Below, piece by piece: positions 45,281 through 57,181 of a DNA stretch of 64,000 nt (positions within the stretch are counted from its first letter, which is position 1; every line of letters starts with the position of its first letter). The notes under the pieces are model-generated. The model made no database searches, was not told where the DNA came from, and was given only the letters and a program-made list of their open reading frames with translations. The DNA is taken from the NCBI RefSeq assembly GCF_905171775.1, contig NC_053501.1, positions 12,678,844-12,742,843 of the forward strand. The letters run 5' to 3'. A program made the translations under genes and the position numbers. This stretch comes from Rana temporaria. Lineage: Eukaryota; Chordata; Amphibia; Anura; Ranidae.

Positions 45281-45639
45281 TCTGTATTTTCTAAAAGGGG
45301 GGGGGGGGGTGCTCAGATTTTGTCGGCTCGTAAGACGAGTTCATGTTCTTGTAGATCATTTTGGGTTTGAGGAAGCAAAGGATCAGGCTTCATCAGACAG
45401 CCTACCACACCAGGACAAGTGAGGCCATCACTCTGGTAGGTTGTCTGGGCGTATCGTTCAGGATGGGGACATGCAGAAAAAGTTGTTGCCATTGGAGGGG
45501 TAGATAAGTAAGACGGAGCTGCTGCCAGGGCTGGTGCAAGGATTTTAGACACCCTAGGAGAAAACTAATTTTTCCACCCCCTCGGCTCCACCCCCTTTGC
45601 CATGCCCATGTATACCCCACCTTTTTAATGAAGCTCCCA

Positions 45640-45815
45640 TCAAATACAGCCCATAAGCACCCATCAAATGCAGCATCACCAGCACCCATAACATGCAGCC
45701 TCACCAGCGCCCATCAATGCAGCCTACCAGTGCCCATCAATGCAGCCTCACCAGTGCCCATCAATGCAGCCTCACCAGCACCCATTAATGCAGCCTCACC
45801 AGTGCCCATTAATCT
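45640..45815. repeat. 24-bp minisatellite (CATCAATGCAGCCTCACCAG)
   Basis: About seven units, lying inside the hAT-like element at 45536. Confidence 0.85.
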
Positions 45816-45824
45816 GAGAGACAG

Positions 45825-46330
45825 AAGAGGGGGGTCTGAGAGGCAGAGGAGAGGGATCTGAGAGGCAGAGGAGAGGGGTCTGAAAGGCAGAGGAGGAGGG
45901 TCTGAGAGGCAGAGGAGAGGGGTCTGAGAGACAGAAGAGGGGGGGGGGGTCAGAGAGGCAGAAGAGGGGGGTCTGAGAGGCAGAGAAGAGGGGTCTGAGA
46001 GGGGGATCTGAGAGGCAGAGGAGGGGGGTCTGAGAGGCAGAGGAGAGGGGTCTGAGAGGGGGATCTGAGAGGCAGAGGAGGGGGGTCTGACAGGCAGAGG
46101 AGAAGGGTCTGAGAGGCAGAGGAGGGGTGTCTGAGAGGCAAAGGAGGGGGGTCAGAGAGGCAGAGGAGGGGGGTCAGCAAGGCAGAGGAGGGGGGTCTGA
46201 CAGGCAGAGAAGGGGGGTCTGACAGGCAGAGAAGGGGGGTCTGACAGGCAGAGGAGGGGGGTCTGACAGGCAGAGGAGGGGGGTCTGACAGGCAGAGGAG
46301 GGGGGTCAGAGAGGCAGAGGAGGGCGCTGA
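45825..46330. repeat. ~22-bp minisatellite (GGGGTCTGAGAGGCAGAGGA)
   Basis: About 23 purine-rich units, with GACAGGCAGAG variants clustered at the right (46195-46300). Leucine/proline/serine-rich minus-strand frames are artefacts. Confidence 0.9.
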
Positions 46331-46830
46331 GACTGACCACATAGCGCTGTCCCTCCTCTGCTCACCCTGCCCCCCCTGAGTGTGCTGGCATGTATCTACA
46401 GGATGCCAGGTACCTGATGGCCAGCAGTGTGGCAGCGTCGAGTCTCCCTCTAGATCTGGGGGGTGCTCGCTGCTCTGCTCCTTCTAGTGGCTCCTTGGCA
46501 GCCTCCACCTTCCGCATGTTCTTTCTTCCGGGTTCCAAGCCAACCTGTCCTCCGGCCCGGGCCGCGCGGCGTACGGTTCCTGAAGCAGAGAGGAGGTGGA
46601 GGCATCCAAGTTCTGGGAGTGGGGGGGGGGCAGCCCTCATCTCTTCGGTGGTCAGGGAGCTTTTACATCCAACCCCCTCCCCCTCTCTGGCCACTTTCCC
46701 TGAATCTCCGCTGAACTCTGCATAAATGTCTGGCCCTGATTGGGTCCCAGGCGAACGTGGGGCCCCCGGGCTGTGCCCAGGGGTGCCCGCTCGGTAAGAC
46801 GGCCCTGCGTCCCAATACTTTTGACAATAT

Positions 46831-47320
46831 AGCGTGCCTCTTTTTAGAACAGAGACACAGCGATAACCCTCCATGGAATAAAAGCTGCTGTGAAGATATT
46901 ACTTTTGTTTTTCTGTAACTGAAATCCCAGCAAGACTTCTCATCCATATATTTTTTTTTTTTTTCTTGAGAAAAATAATATCAGATATATTAATTATCAC
47001 TTGCAGATAATTATTGCAAGGTATTGGCCTCTTCTCACCACTGCAGAAAATCTTTGGGAGTCAGGACCTTATTAAATCCACATGTCTGAGGTATGAATGG
47101 TATTCAGTAAAAGCCGAGAGCAGGCGTCTGCTGACCGCAGTGCAGAGCTTGAGCGCCACATAGAGGAGCCAGGCATCACTGCGGCTGTGTAAGTACCTGT
47201 GCAGTAGTTGATAGGCCCATTCATTGCAAAATATGCAGAACATGATGTCTTATTTCATAAATGCAAAGTAATTAATGTAAGTAAAAATACACATTCACAT
47301 TCAGCTTATACCTGCACTCC
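46831..47320. other. Gene-free stretch
   Basis: After the Tc1-like terminus no feature is recognised. Confidence 0.35.
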
Positions 47321-47780
47321 TGTGACCTCATCCATTGAACCTGCTTACCTGTGTATGATCCGGCTTTCTCCTGGGCTTCGCCTTTGCTTCCGCATTGATC
47401 TTGTTCATCTGATATCTCTTCCCTCAACCAGTTCACTGGACTCGTCTTTGCCTGCTGATTCTGTGCTTTGCTGACCACTGTTACTGACCTTGGCCTGCTT
47501 CCTGGACTTGCTCTGCCTGCTGACTTGGCCTCTTGTTACCCGGCTGCCGCTGGTCACTGTCTGCATACCGGCTCTGCAACCATCACTTGCTCTGGTGCCA
47601 AGCTGCTTCAGTATCCTGTTCTTAAGACTGCGCCCCCCAGTTTCATCCACTTTAGAGCAGACTTCATTATCCAGCTACTCCGGCACTCCCGCCACTCCGT
47701 GCCCTCTGTCTCCACCTTCCGGAGTGTGGGGAGGAGGTGCAAAAGAGACCACCACAACGTTTCAGCCATCACCAGGTACC
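47321..47780 (+). mobile_element. LTR-like pyrimidine-rich repeat
   Basis: Contains CTTACCTGTGTATGATCCGG, CTTGGCCTGCTTCCTGGACT and ACTCCGGCACTCCCGCCACT, words like those of the solo LTR at 14403 (CTGTGTATGACTCCCGGC). The hAT at 47789 inserts at its right. Ends not defined. Confidence 0.4.
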
Positions 47781-47788
47781 TACTAGAC

Positions 47789-48788
47789 CAGTGGTCTCAA
47801 AGTACCGGCCCGCGGGCCATTTGCGGCCCGCGGACCAGTTATAAATGGCCCTCAGGCAGGGTGGAAGTGAGGGGAGCAAAAAAAAAAAAAAAAATATTTT
47901 TTTTTTTTTTTTTTTTTGAGCTGATGCCATCTGGTGGTGAGCCGTTGGTATTACAAGTTATTACCACCAGATGTGAGCTGGCGCCATCTGGTGGTGGCCG
48001 TTGGTATTACAAGTTAAGCATTACAAGTTAAACAGCAATTCTAATGTCATTTTACACTATTTTCACTGCCATATTCTTCCCTCTAATTAGAACCCCCAAA
48101 CATTATATATATTTTTTATCCTAACACCCTAGAGAATAAAATAGCGATCATTGCAATACTTTCTGTTACGCCGTATTTGCGCAGCGGTCTTACAAGCGCA
48201 CTTTTCTGGGAAAAAATTACACTTTTTTTAATTAAAAAATAAGACAACAGTAAAGTTATCCCCATTTGTTTTAATATTATGAAAGATAATGTTACGCCGA
48301 GTAAATTCATACCCAACATGTCACGCTTCAAAATTGCGTCCGCTTGTGGAATGCCGACAAACTTTTTTACCCTTTAAAATCTTCATAGGCGACGTTTAAA
48401 AAAATCTACATGTTGCATGTTTTAAGTTACAGAGCAGCTAGAATTATTGCTCTCACTCTACCAATCGCGGCGATACCTCACATGTGTGGTTTGAACACCG
48501 TTTACATATGCGGGCGCTGCTCACGTATGTGTTTGCTTCTGCGCGCAAGCTCGTCGGGACGGGGTGCGTTTTCTGGCTCCTAACTTTTTTAGCTGGCTCC
48601 TAGACTCCAAGCAAATTTGTCAAACCCTGACTTACACCAGTGCTGGTGGTAATAATGCGCTCGCTGACACCAGTGCTGGGGGTTAATAAGTACTGTTGTT
48701 TTTGAAGTTTGAAAGTTTGCATGCGGCCCCCCATGGCATATGAAAACTTGTCTTGTGGCCCTCAGGTAATTTGAGTTTGAGACCCCTG
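47789..48788. mobile_element. hAT-like element, 1000 bp, TSD TACTAGAC
   Basis: Ends CAGTGGTCTCAAAGTACC and TTTGAGTTTGAGACCCCTG, inverted and near-perfect; TACTAGAC at 47781-47788 and 48789-48796. Its middle (48040-48560) is TTAA-family sequence, so it either captured or was invaded by a P1-like element. No transposase. Confidence 0.95.
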
Positions 48789-48796
48789 TACTAGAC

Positions 48797-49155
48797 GAAC
48801 ATCAAGTAACTTTATTTTGATTTGAATTTGATGACTCTGATCCATCTTTAGACTACTATACACATCCCAACATGTGCCTCTGCCACTTGTGAACTACCAT
48901 TTTTTGACCTTCTTAACAAAAACTAGCATATCACCACTTAAGGTCTCCTCTGAGACCCGGGACCCCCACGACATTTATAGCGACCAACTTTCTCCTGCAT
49001 GGAGACAGGAGTATTCTCCACTCGTGCTCATGGAAGGTTGTATGTTTCACCCAGTTGGGTTACCACAACTTCATTGAATGTAAGTTATTATGTTCATTAT
49101 TTCTATATAAACCAGAACACTTGAAGTAAATATTTTTGTATATAATTATTACATT
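48797..49155. other. Gene-free stretch
   Basis: Possible continuation of the LTR-like repeat interrupted at 47789; nothing firm. Confidence 0.35.
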
Positions 49156-49163
49156 ATAAGGGC

Positions 49164-49826
49164 CAGGGCCACCATCAGGGGGGTACAGGCAGTATACCTG
49201 TAAGGGGTCCGGAGGTCCCGGGGGCCCGGAGGCCCCCAGGGCCCCAGATGGCAACCTCCTTTTTTTTTTATTTACTTTTTATAAAAAAAATATATATATT
49301 TTTTAATATATTTTTTATTGATTTTTTTATTAAAGGGCCAATTTCTTTTTCTTTTTTTTTTTAGAGGTCTGGAGGCCCCCAGGGCCCCAGATGGCAACCC
49401 CCTTTTTTTTTTTATAAAAAAAAATATTTTTTTAATATATTTTTTTATTAAAGGGCCAATTTCTTTTTCCTTTTTTTTAGAGGTCCAGAGGTCCCCAGGG
49501 GCCCGGATGCCCCCAGGGCCCCAGATGGCAACCCCCTTTTTTTTTATAAAAAGAAAAAAAAAATTATATATTTTTATTTTATTTTTTATTAAAGGGCCAT
49601 TTTTTTTTTTTTTATATAGAGGTCCGGAGGTCCCCAGGGGCCCCAAGGGTTACTAAAGGATTTTTTTTATATATATTATTTATTTTTATTAAAGGGCCCA
49701 GAGGTCCCCAAGGCTACCCCCTTTTTTTTTTATATATATATATTTTTTTCTTTATTTCTTCTCTGCTCCAGGGGGCCCATACCTGAAGCTGTGTAAGGGG
49801 CCCCATAATTCCTGATGGCGGCCCTG
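49164..49826. mobile_element. hAT-like element with perfect 8-bp TSD ATAAGGGC
   Basis: Ends CAGGGCCACCATCAGG and CCTGATGGCGGCCCTG, with ATAAGGGC at 49156-49163 and 49827-49834. The interior is four to five units of ~110-120 bp, each with GGTCCGGAGGTCCC..CAGATGGCAACC, a T-run, A-run and ATTAAAGGGCCA. Confidence 0.94.
49200..49760. repeat. ~115-bp tandem units inside hAT element
   Basis: Alternates a GC-rich block (GGAGGCCCCCAGGGCCCCAG) with oligo-T/oligo-A and TTTATTAAAGGGCCAATTTC, repeated four to five times with differing homopolymer lengths. Confidence 0.85.
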
Positions 49827-49834
49827 ATAAGGGC

Positions 49835-50408
49835 TCTACCAACTCTCCTCTTATCTTGCCGATGGGTACTCCGGGTCTTCCTTTAGGCCTCTACCCTGCC
49901 CTTTTGGCTCCACCCTGTGGACTCTTGAGGACCACCACTACACAAATACAGAAGTCAGTTGGTACATTGTCGATTAGAAGGTGCTGCAAAATCCCCACCA
50001 AGTGCCTTCATCCGTTCCTTTGCCATTGTTTTTCAGTAAAGTAAAATATTTAGCGGTGTACTTGTTATCTCGGACCTGAAGGTCGGCTCCCCGAAGCTCG
50101 TCAAAGGAAAACATAATCACTCTATTAGGAAGGCATCGCAAACAGCAGATGTGATGAAGTATCACCTGAAGAATCCCGCTGAGTTGTAATGCAAATTCAC
50201 CGGAGTTACGTGAGTCACTGACCAATTACTGTACGAAGTGGGAAATTCCACTGTCAGCTGTAAATTACATTTCAAGTACAACGAACAAAGACCCCAATAG
50301 ATTGTATTTATGGGTGTTAGCTAAAGAACCCACTCATTATGTGCAAAATAAATAAAGGAAAGCTCTACAGTTACTGCTTCTCTATATCTGCGTAACCCGA
50401 GTCGTTTA
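49835..50408. other. Gene-free stretch
   Basis: No recognised repeat. Possible single-copy DNA around 50090-50390. Confidence 0.35.
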
Positions 50409-51712
50409 CAGTGGCGGCTGGTGCTCAAAATTTTTGGGGGGGCGCAAACAAACGAAAAAAAAAAACATCAATTGCAGCCTCACTGTGCCCATCAATTGCT
50501 GCCACTGTGCCCATCAATTGCCACCACTGTGCCCATCAAACGCAGCCACTGTGCCCATCAAAGGCAGCCACTGTGCCATAAAATTGTCGCCACTGTGCCA
50601 TGCCTTTAAATGCAGCCACTGTGCCCATCAATTGTCGCCACTGTGCCATGCCATCAAACGCAGTCACTGTGCCATTAATTGTTGCCACTGTGCCCATCAA
50701 TTGTTTCCACTGTGCCCATCAATTGTCACCACTGTGCCATGCCAAACGCAGCCACTGTGCCAATCAATTGTCGCCACTGTGCCATGCCAAACGCAGCCAC
50801 TGTGCCATGCCATTGTCGCCACTGTGTCCATCAATTGTCGCCACTGTGCCATGCCATTGTCGCCACTGTGCCATGGCATCAGTTGTCGCCACTGTGCCAT
50901 GCCATTGTCGCCACTGTGCCCATCAATTGTCGCCACTGTGCCATGCCAAACGCAGCCACTGTGCCATCAATTGTCGCCACTGTGCCATGCCAAACGCAGC
51001 CATTGTGCCATGCCATTGTCGCCACTGTGCCATGCCATTGTCGCCACTGTGCCCATCAATTGTCGCCACTGTTCCATGCCATTGTCACCACTGTGCCCAT
51101 CAATTGTCACCACTGTGCCATTCCAAAACGCAGCCACTGTGCCATGCCATTGTCACCACTGTGCCCATCAATTGTCGCCACTGTGCCATGCCAAACGCAG
51201 CCATTGTGCCATCAATTGTCGCCACTGTGCCATGCCATTGTCACCACTGTGCCATGCCATTGTCGCCACTGTGCCTATCAATTGTCACCACTGTGCCATG
51301 GCATCAGTTGTCGCCACTGTGCCATGCCATTGTCGCCACTGTGCCCATCAATTGTCGCCACTGTGCCATGCCAAACGCAGCCACTGTGCCATCAATTGTC
51401 GCCACTGTGCCATGCCAAACGCAGCCATTGTGCCATGCCATTGTCGCCACTGTGCCCATCAATTGTCGCCACTGTTCCATGCCATTGTCACCACTGTGCC
51501 CATCAATTGTCACCACTGTGCCATTCCAAACGCAGCCACTGTGCGATGCCATTGTCGCCACTGTGCCCATCAATTGTCGCCACTGTGCCATGCCATTGTC
51601 GCCACTGTGCCCCTAATATGCTGCCAGATTGCCCCCCTCCCTCGTCTGGCACTTACCTTGCTCGGTCAGCCATCCTCGGATCTTCCTCCACGATCCCTCA
51701 AAGTAGTCCTAT
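50409..51712 (+). mobile_element. hAT-like element, left end plus minisatellite; right end lost
   Basis: Starts CAGTGGCGGCTGGTGCTC, identical to the left end of 30504-31786. The array runs to about 51612, followed by a CTTACCTTGCTCGGTCAGCC tail. At 51713 a Tc1/mariner-like end begins, and no CCGCCACTG terminus is found. Confidence 0.75.
50478..51612. repeat. Minisatellite CACTGTGCCATGCCATTGTC / CATCAATTGTCGC
   Basis: Short interchangeable modules (CACTGTGCC, CATCAATTGTCGC, CATGCCATTGTCGC, ATGCCAAACGCAGC) alternate in irregular order, with a duplicated block of about 420 bp (for example GGCATCAGTTGTCGCC at 50875 and 51300). Three long plus frames (338-426 codons) of Cys/His/Pro repeats are artefacts. 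Confidence 0.92.
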
Positions 51713-51809
51713 AAAATTCCAATACAATACATTTACGTTGTTGGTTGTAACATGACAAAATGTGGAAAATTCCAAGGGGTATGAATACTTTTTCAAGGCA
51801 ATGTATAAC
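51713..51809 (+). mobile_element. Tc1/mariner-like terminal remnant
   Basis: Contains GTAACATGACAAAATGTGG and GGGGTATGAATACTTTTTCA, then AAGGCAATGTATA, typical of the end of a widespread vertebrate Tc1-like family. Only about 100 bp remain. Confidence 0.6.
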
Positions 51810-52169
51810 TTGTGGAACAAATAATAATAATAATAATACAATACCAGCAATACATATATTTCCGAATTGTGCCATAAGCAGAATGTGGGACTTTTGCCAG
51901 AAAATTATTTTACTTGATAAAATAGACCCCGACAGAAATCAGGAATTATCCTCAGCCTCCTAGCTTGGGTTCCTGAGAGGAATCATATTCAAGCTGCAAT
52001 TGAGGCTGAAACGGAAAAAAAAATTGAAATGTAGTTGCCAGGCAACAAGAACGCACATTCTGTTCTGTCTGCCACGCTGGAACCTGAACACCAACCCTTT
52101 GTCTGTTAATTATTACACGACCTTTGACTAAATATTCCTGGCATGAGAGCTAGGCAGATGTCTAACTAG
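51810..52169. other. Gene-free stretch
   Basis: Includes a short (AAT)n run at 51821-51840. Nothing else recognised. Confidence 0.4.
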
Positions 52170-52453
<284 letters not shown>

Positions 52454-52518
52454 ATCTTGGAATGTACAGTCATCTAAAATTCTATTGTTCTAAATATTCT
52501 TACACATGCAAAGACAGT

Positions 52519-53258
52519 GGGCCAGATTCAGGTACCGCTGCACACTTCTTACGGAGGCGTAGCGTACCGTTTTTGCCCTGCGCCCCCGCAAATTATCTGC
52601 GCTACGCTTCATTCACGAAGCAGTAGCCACGTAAATTGCGTGGGCGCTCCTCAAAAATGCCCGGCGTAAGGGCGCGTAATTTAAATGATCCCGTAGGGGG
52701 CGTGGATCATTTAAATTAGGCGCGTTCCCGCGCCAAACGTAGTGCGCATGCTCCGTCGGGAAACTTTCCTGACGTGCATTGCGGCAAATGACGTCGCAAG
52801 GACGTCATTTGCTTCAAAGTGAACGTAAATGGCGTCCAGCGCCATTCACGATTCACTTACGCAAACGACGTCAAATTTAAACTTTGCGACGCGGGAACGA
52901 CGGGTATACTTAGCATTGGCTGCCCCTGCTAATAGCAGGAGCAGCCTTACGCGAAACCCGACGAACGGAAACGACGTAAACTGTGTACGCAGGGCTCGCG
53001 TAGGGTAGTGAATCGGCGTTAGTATGCAATTTGCATACTATACGCTGACCACTACGGGAACGCCACCTAGCGGCCATCGTAAGAATGCAGCCTACGATAT
53101 GACTGGCGTAAGAGCCTTATGCCAGTCATATCTTAGGCTGTAGTCGGCGTATCGAGGTTCCTGAATCAGGAGCATTCGAAACGCTGGCGCAAGTACTGTA
53201 AGCAATTGCGCTGCGTAACTATGGTTACGCAGACGCAATTGCTACCTGAATCTGGGCC
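52519..53258 (-). mobile_element. CpG-rich MITE (copy L)
   Basis: Ends GGGCCAGATTCAGGTACC and GCTACCTGAATCTGGGCC. Blocks run in reverse orientation (ACGGGAACGCCACCTAGCGG near 53055). A subfamily with GCGCCTACG-poor arms and a distinct TTGCGTCTGCGTAACC inner end. Confidence 0.88.
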
Positions 53259-53449
53259 AATGTTCTTTAAATGAAACTCCAAAAAATAATCCTATTCAAG
53301 ACAACGCTTTCATCTTCCAACTTCCATGGAAAGTACCTCACTAAAAATTAAACTCTAGGACCTCTCTTTGTAAATGTTTTTTTTGACTGACTTTATTCCA
53401 TTTTGCACTTCAACCATTTAAAATTGCAGTTTTGAACTTTTTTTTTTTT

Positions 53450-53720
53450 TACATATACTACATGTCCAACAATTTTTGGACATCTGACCACAACTCTATG
53501 AACCTATTGGACATCCTCTTCCAAACCCATTGCCATTAATATAGAGTTGGCTTTCCATTGGCAGCTATAGCACCCCCCTCCCCCCTCCCCATTTTGGGAA
53601 GGTTTTCCCACAAGATTTTGGAGGGTGTCTGTGGGAATTTTAGCCCACATGTGAGGTCAGGTACTGATGTGCGGTCAGAAGACCTGCCTCACAGTCAGCG
53701 TTCCAATTGTCGTGGAAATT
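53450..53720 (-). mobile_element. Tc1-like terminal fragment
   Basis: Begins ACTACATGTCCAACAATTTT, then GGACATCCTCTTCCAAACCC and GGCAGCTATAGCACC, parallel to 33200-33300. It stops inside the region corresponding to the transposase C-terminus. No frame survives. Confidence 0.6.
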
Positions 53721-53801
53721 TCAAGATGTATTTAATATGTATTGTCATAGTGTCACCCAGTGTTAGTACTTCCGCAACCCGGTCTAAAGAGCTGACTGGG
53801 G

Positions 53802-54092
53802 CAGAGGTGTATTTAGGTTTTGTGCTGCCCTAGGCCTGACTAAACTCATGCGCCCCCTAATTTGAATACGACCCACCCTTCCTGTCAAGGACACACCCCT
53901 TCCTATTTAAGACCCGCCCTGTCCTGCCAGTAGCTTCTTTGCAGCGCCCCTGCCCACTGAAATCAAGGGGATTGAGGATTCCTCCTCTTAGGGGCTGTGG
54001 TAGTTTTAGATCTGTTGGTCATGGGCACTACAGTCCGTGTACTAATATTACATTTTATGTTCTGGAAAGTCTGTTCTACCCATAGCTATAAC
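53802..54092 (+). mobile_element. Possible hAT-like left end (CAGAGGTGTATTTAGG)
   Basis: The terminus-like start CAGAGGTGTATTTAGGTTTT is followed by GCTGCCCTAGGCCTGAC, resembling other hAT ends in the window. No right end before the next element. Confidence 0.4.
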
Positions 54093-55022
54093 CAGTCCCG
54101 GACTGACCATAGGGCATACTAGGCATATGCCCGGTGGGCCGCAACGGCCTGTGGGCCCCATGTCACGTCTCCCCCCCCCCCAGTGTAACATGCAGGGGGT
54201 CCAGAACTGTTAGGGGGGTGTAACAAACTGTGGGGGGTTGTGTAATGTAAAGGGGTCCAGAGGTGCCGTGCTATGTAATGTAAAGGGGCACAGAGGTGCA
54301 AGGTGCTGTGTAATGTAAAGAGGTCCAGAGGTGCAGGATGCTGTGTAATGTAAAGGGGCCCAGAGGTGCAGGGTTCTGTGTAATGTAAAAGGGCCCAGAG
54401 GTGCAGGGTGATGTGTAATGTAAAAGGGTCCAGAGGTGCAAGGTGCTTTGTAATGTAAAGGGGTCCAGAGGTGCAGGGTGCTGTGTAATGTAAAGGGGTC
54501 CAGAGGTGCAGGGTGCTGTGTAATGTAAAGGGGCCCAGAGGTGCAGGGTACTGTGTAATGTAAAGGGGTCAAGAGGTGCAGGGTAATGTAAAGGGGTCCA
54601 GAGGTGCAGGGTGCTGTGTAATGTAAAGGGGTCCAGAGATGCAGGGTGCTGTGTAATGTAAAGGGGCCCAGAGGTGCAGGGTGCTGTGTAATGTAAAGGG
54701 GCCCAGAGGTGCAGGGTGCTGTGTAATGTAAAGGGGTCCAGAGGTGCAGGGTGCTGTGTAATGTAAAGGGGTCCTGAGGTGCAGGGTGCTGTGTAATGTA
54801 AAGGGGTCCAGAGGTGCAGGGTGCTGTGTAATGTAAAGGGGCCCAGAGGTGCAGGGTGCTGTGTAATGTAAAGGGGTCCAGAGGTGCAGGGTACTGTGTA
54901 ATGTAAAGGGGGTCAGAGGTACAAGGTGCTGGAACCCCACATCCCATCATTAACCGCCGCCACAAAGCGCTGCCGCCGTGGCACCCCCCCCTCGGGCTGC
55001 TCAGTCTAAAATGTCTGGGCCT
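54093..55022 (+). mobile_element. hAT-like element (CAGTCCCGGACTGACC) with minisatellite; right end lost
   Basis: Starts CAGTCCCGGACTGACCATAG and includes GGCATATGCCCGGTGGGCC. Then a 35-bp array, then CGGGCTGCTCAGTCTAAAAT. The expected inverted right end is absent; a Tc1-like remnant follows at 55023. Confidence 0.65.
54232..54935. repeat. 35-bp minisatellite (GGTGCAGGGTGCTGTGTAAT)
   Basis: About 20 units of GGTGCAGGGTGCTGTGTAAT plus GTAAAGGGGTCCAGA, with GGCCCA/GGTCCA variants. The minus-strand 278-codon frame (TLHLWTPLHYTAPCTSGP-like repeats) is an artefact. Confidence 0.93.
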
Positions 55023-55115
55023 ATTTTCTGGGAAGACTTTCCACAAAATTTTCGGTATCTGTGGGAAATTAAAGGAATTCTAACATCAATGGTCAGAGAT
55101 AGCCCACCTCCTTCT
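55023..55115 (-). mobile_element. Tc1-like remnant
   Basis: TTCTGGGAAGACTTTCCACA then AAATTTTCGGTATCTGTGGG matches the region at 53595-53640 of the other Tc1-like fragment. Confidence 0.55.
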
Positions 55116-55775
55116 GCTACCCCATGCTATACTATTGGTTGTTTAAGGCTGCCTATTGAATATGATAGCCGGATGGTTGGAAATGAGTCAGGATTTAATC
55201 ATACAAGCACTTTGCACCTTTCCAAGTAAAAAAAGAACTTTAAAGAAATATCAGAGTCGGACAATGGTATCCTCCAGCACCGGACAGAAGCCTTGCATCC
55301 TTTCTGACAGGTTCTCTTTAAATAGCATCAATGTTTAATTGCCAATCAGGAAATCTCTTTAGTGAGAAAGTTGTTTAATTGTGGAATTTCTGAGCAGATG
55401 GCAGCGTGCTCACCCACCGATCCAGCTCTGTGTACCCGGGGACCGTCTAGATGCTCCGAGAAAGCTCTGAAGTCTGTTTGGTGGAGCTGGCTGAGCGATG
55501 TGCATAGTGAAGGTATTGGGATTGCGTTCTATTAAATGACATTTTGGCACCATGTACGATGAATAGACCAGAGACGGATTTCCCAGAGCCAATTGGAAGC
55601 TGAGAAAAATGGCTTTCTTGGTCCAAATCTACTATGCCAATCATAATTCTCGGCTTTAATCACCACTGCTTAGCAACCCTGATTGAAATAACCCGGTGAA
55701 TGATGAGGGAATGATCCGCCGCTAAACGCCAAGTTATCTGACAATATCTAGAAGAGTCTGTCAGGAAATTAAAGC
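55116..55775. other. Gene-free stretch
   Basis: No repeat or domain recognised; could include single-copy DNA around 55330-55740. Confidence 0.35.
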
Positions 55776-57181
55776 TTAAAGGGGTTGTAAAGGTAGAAAT
55801 GTTTTAACTGTTAATTAATCTATGTTAGGTACTCATATCGAAAAATTTAATAACTTTCATTAAAATCATATTTTTACCTGTGAAAATATGTAGCTAGATT
55901 CATAAAGAGTTAGGCCGGCGTATCCGTAGATACGCCGACCTAACTCGGAATCTGCGCCGACCTAAGTTTAAGTGTATTCTCAAACTGAGATACACTTAAA
56001 CCTATCTAAGATACGACAGCTTGCGCCGTCCTATCTTAGGGTGCAATATTTAGGCTGGCCGCTAGGTGGCGCTTCCATTGCGTTTGGCGTAGAATATGTA
56101 AATCACTAGATACGCCTATTCACAAACGTACGTGCACCCGTCGCAGTATAGATACGCCGTTTCCGTTAGAGATACGCCGCCTAAAGATAAAGATGCCCCT
56201 AGGAGGCGTAGTCAATGTTAAGTATGGCCGTCGTTCCCGCGTCAAAATTTGAAAATTTTACGTCGTTTGCGTAAGTCGTCCGTGAATAGGGCTGAACGTA
56301 ATTTACGTCCACGTCGAAATCAATACGTCCTTGCGGCGTACTTTGCCACAATGCACACTGGGATATTTACACAGACGGCGCATGCCCCGTTCGTAAAAAA
56401 CGTCAATCACGTCGGGTCACAGTTAATCTACATAAAACACGCCCCCCACATCCTCATTTGAATTCGTCGCGCTTACGCCGGCCTATTCACGCTACGCCGC
56501 CGTAACTTAGCAGGCAAGTACTTTGTGAATACAGCACTTGCCTAGCTAACTTACGGCGGCGTAGTGTAAATACGATACGCTACGCTGCCGCAAAGATGTG
56601 GCGGTCTATTTGAATCCAGCTAATAGCTTGTTTTTCACCCTTCTGCTTTCCTCTATCGTTTCTCTCCCCCGGTTTTGCGGTGTGCGTGCATTAAAGCGAC
56701 GTCACGGCAAGCACAGAACTACATTTCCCATTAGGCTTAGCGGCATCGCGCATGCGCATTGCCGTTTTTTCGCCTAATGAGAACGAGCAACGTTCTCGTC
56801 CACACACCGCCCATTGACTGAAGGCAGCAAGGGGGCGGAGTTAAGGCGGGCCAGTAAAGCTTAAACCAATATACGGGAGGCGGAGTTAAAGCGTCTAGAC
56901 ACGCCCACTTACCCCCTGCCTCCGTGCCTGTGAAACGTCCACAGCGTCTTCACGCAGCGCTGTAGCTCAAGGGAGGGAGCGAGCACGATCACTTTCCACC
57001 AAGCATACCGGCTCAGGTGCTGGTGGAAAGCTGAAGGAAGAGGGACAGGAAGTGACTGTTTTAAACATTAATTAATGACATTTTGAGGGGAAAACTAAGG
57101 AACAGGTAAGTGAAATAGCAATGCACTAGCTTATAGCAAGCTAGTTAGACATTAAAAAACAAACCTTTACAACCCCTTTAA
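55776..57181. mobile_element. TTAA-bounded element (P5), nested MITE M inside
   Basis: TTAA at 55776-55779 and 57178-57181, with inverted ends AGGGGTTGTAAAGGT and ACCTTTACAACCCCT. MITE M splits it at 55891. The right part is GC-rich (CCGGTTTTGCGGTGTGCGTG) and non-coding. A different TTAA family from P1-P4. Confidence 0.85.
55891..56622 (+). mobile_element. CpG-rich MITE (copy M), nested in P5
   Basis: Ends TAGCTAGATTCATAAAGAG and TTGAATCCAGCTA. Same subfamily as copy K. Contains GGCCGCTAGGTGGCGCTTCC and TTAAGTATGGCCGTCGTTCC, the two most conserved blocks of the family. Confidence 0.9.

Larger units (their letters stand above)
45536..46807 (+). mobile_element. hAT-like element with two internal minisatellites
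   Basis: Ends CAGGGCTGGTGCAAGGATTT and GTAAGACGGCCCTG. No 8-bp duplication (GCTGCTGC versus CGTCCCAA), so the two ends may belong to different copies. The right side abuts a Tc1-like terminus (TCCCAATACTTTTGACAATA, 46810-46830). The GC-rich part 46380-46800 has overlapping frames on both strands without domains. Confidence 0.6.

Noticed and set aside
45536..46807. Intact hAT element with target duplication
   Set aside because: The ends look right, but the flanking 8-mers differ, so I report it only as hAT-like and possibly mosaic.
46362..46947. GC-rich frames resembling a CpG-island first exon
   Set aside because: Lies inside a hAT-like element's right part; open on both strands, no splice-site or homology support.
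50434..51755. Long plus-strand frames of 338-426 codons rich in Cys, His and Pro
   Set aside because: They exist in all three plus frames over a tandem repeat with few stop-forming words; no domain, no codon structure, no start context.
54210..55046. 278-codon minus-strand frame
   Set aside because: Translation of the 35-bp minisatellite; units are not in one phase and the protein is pure repeat.
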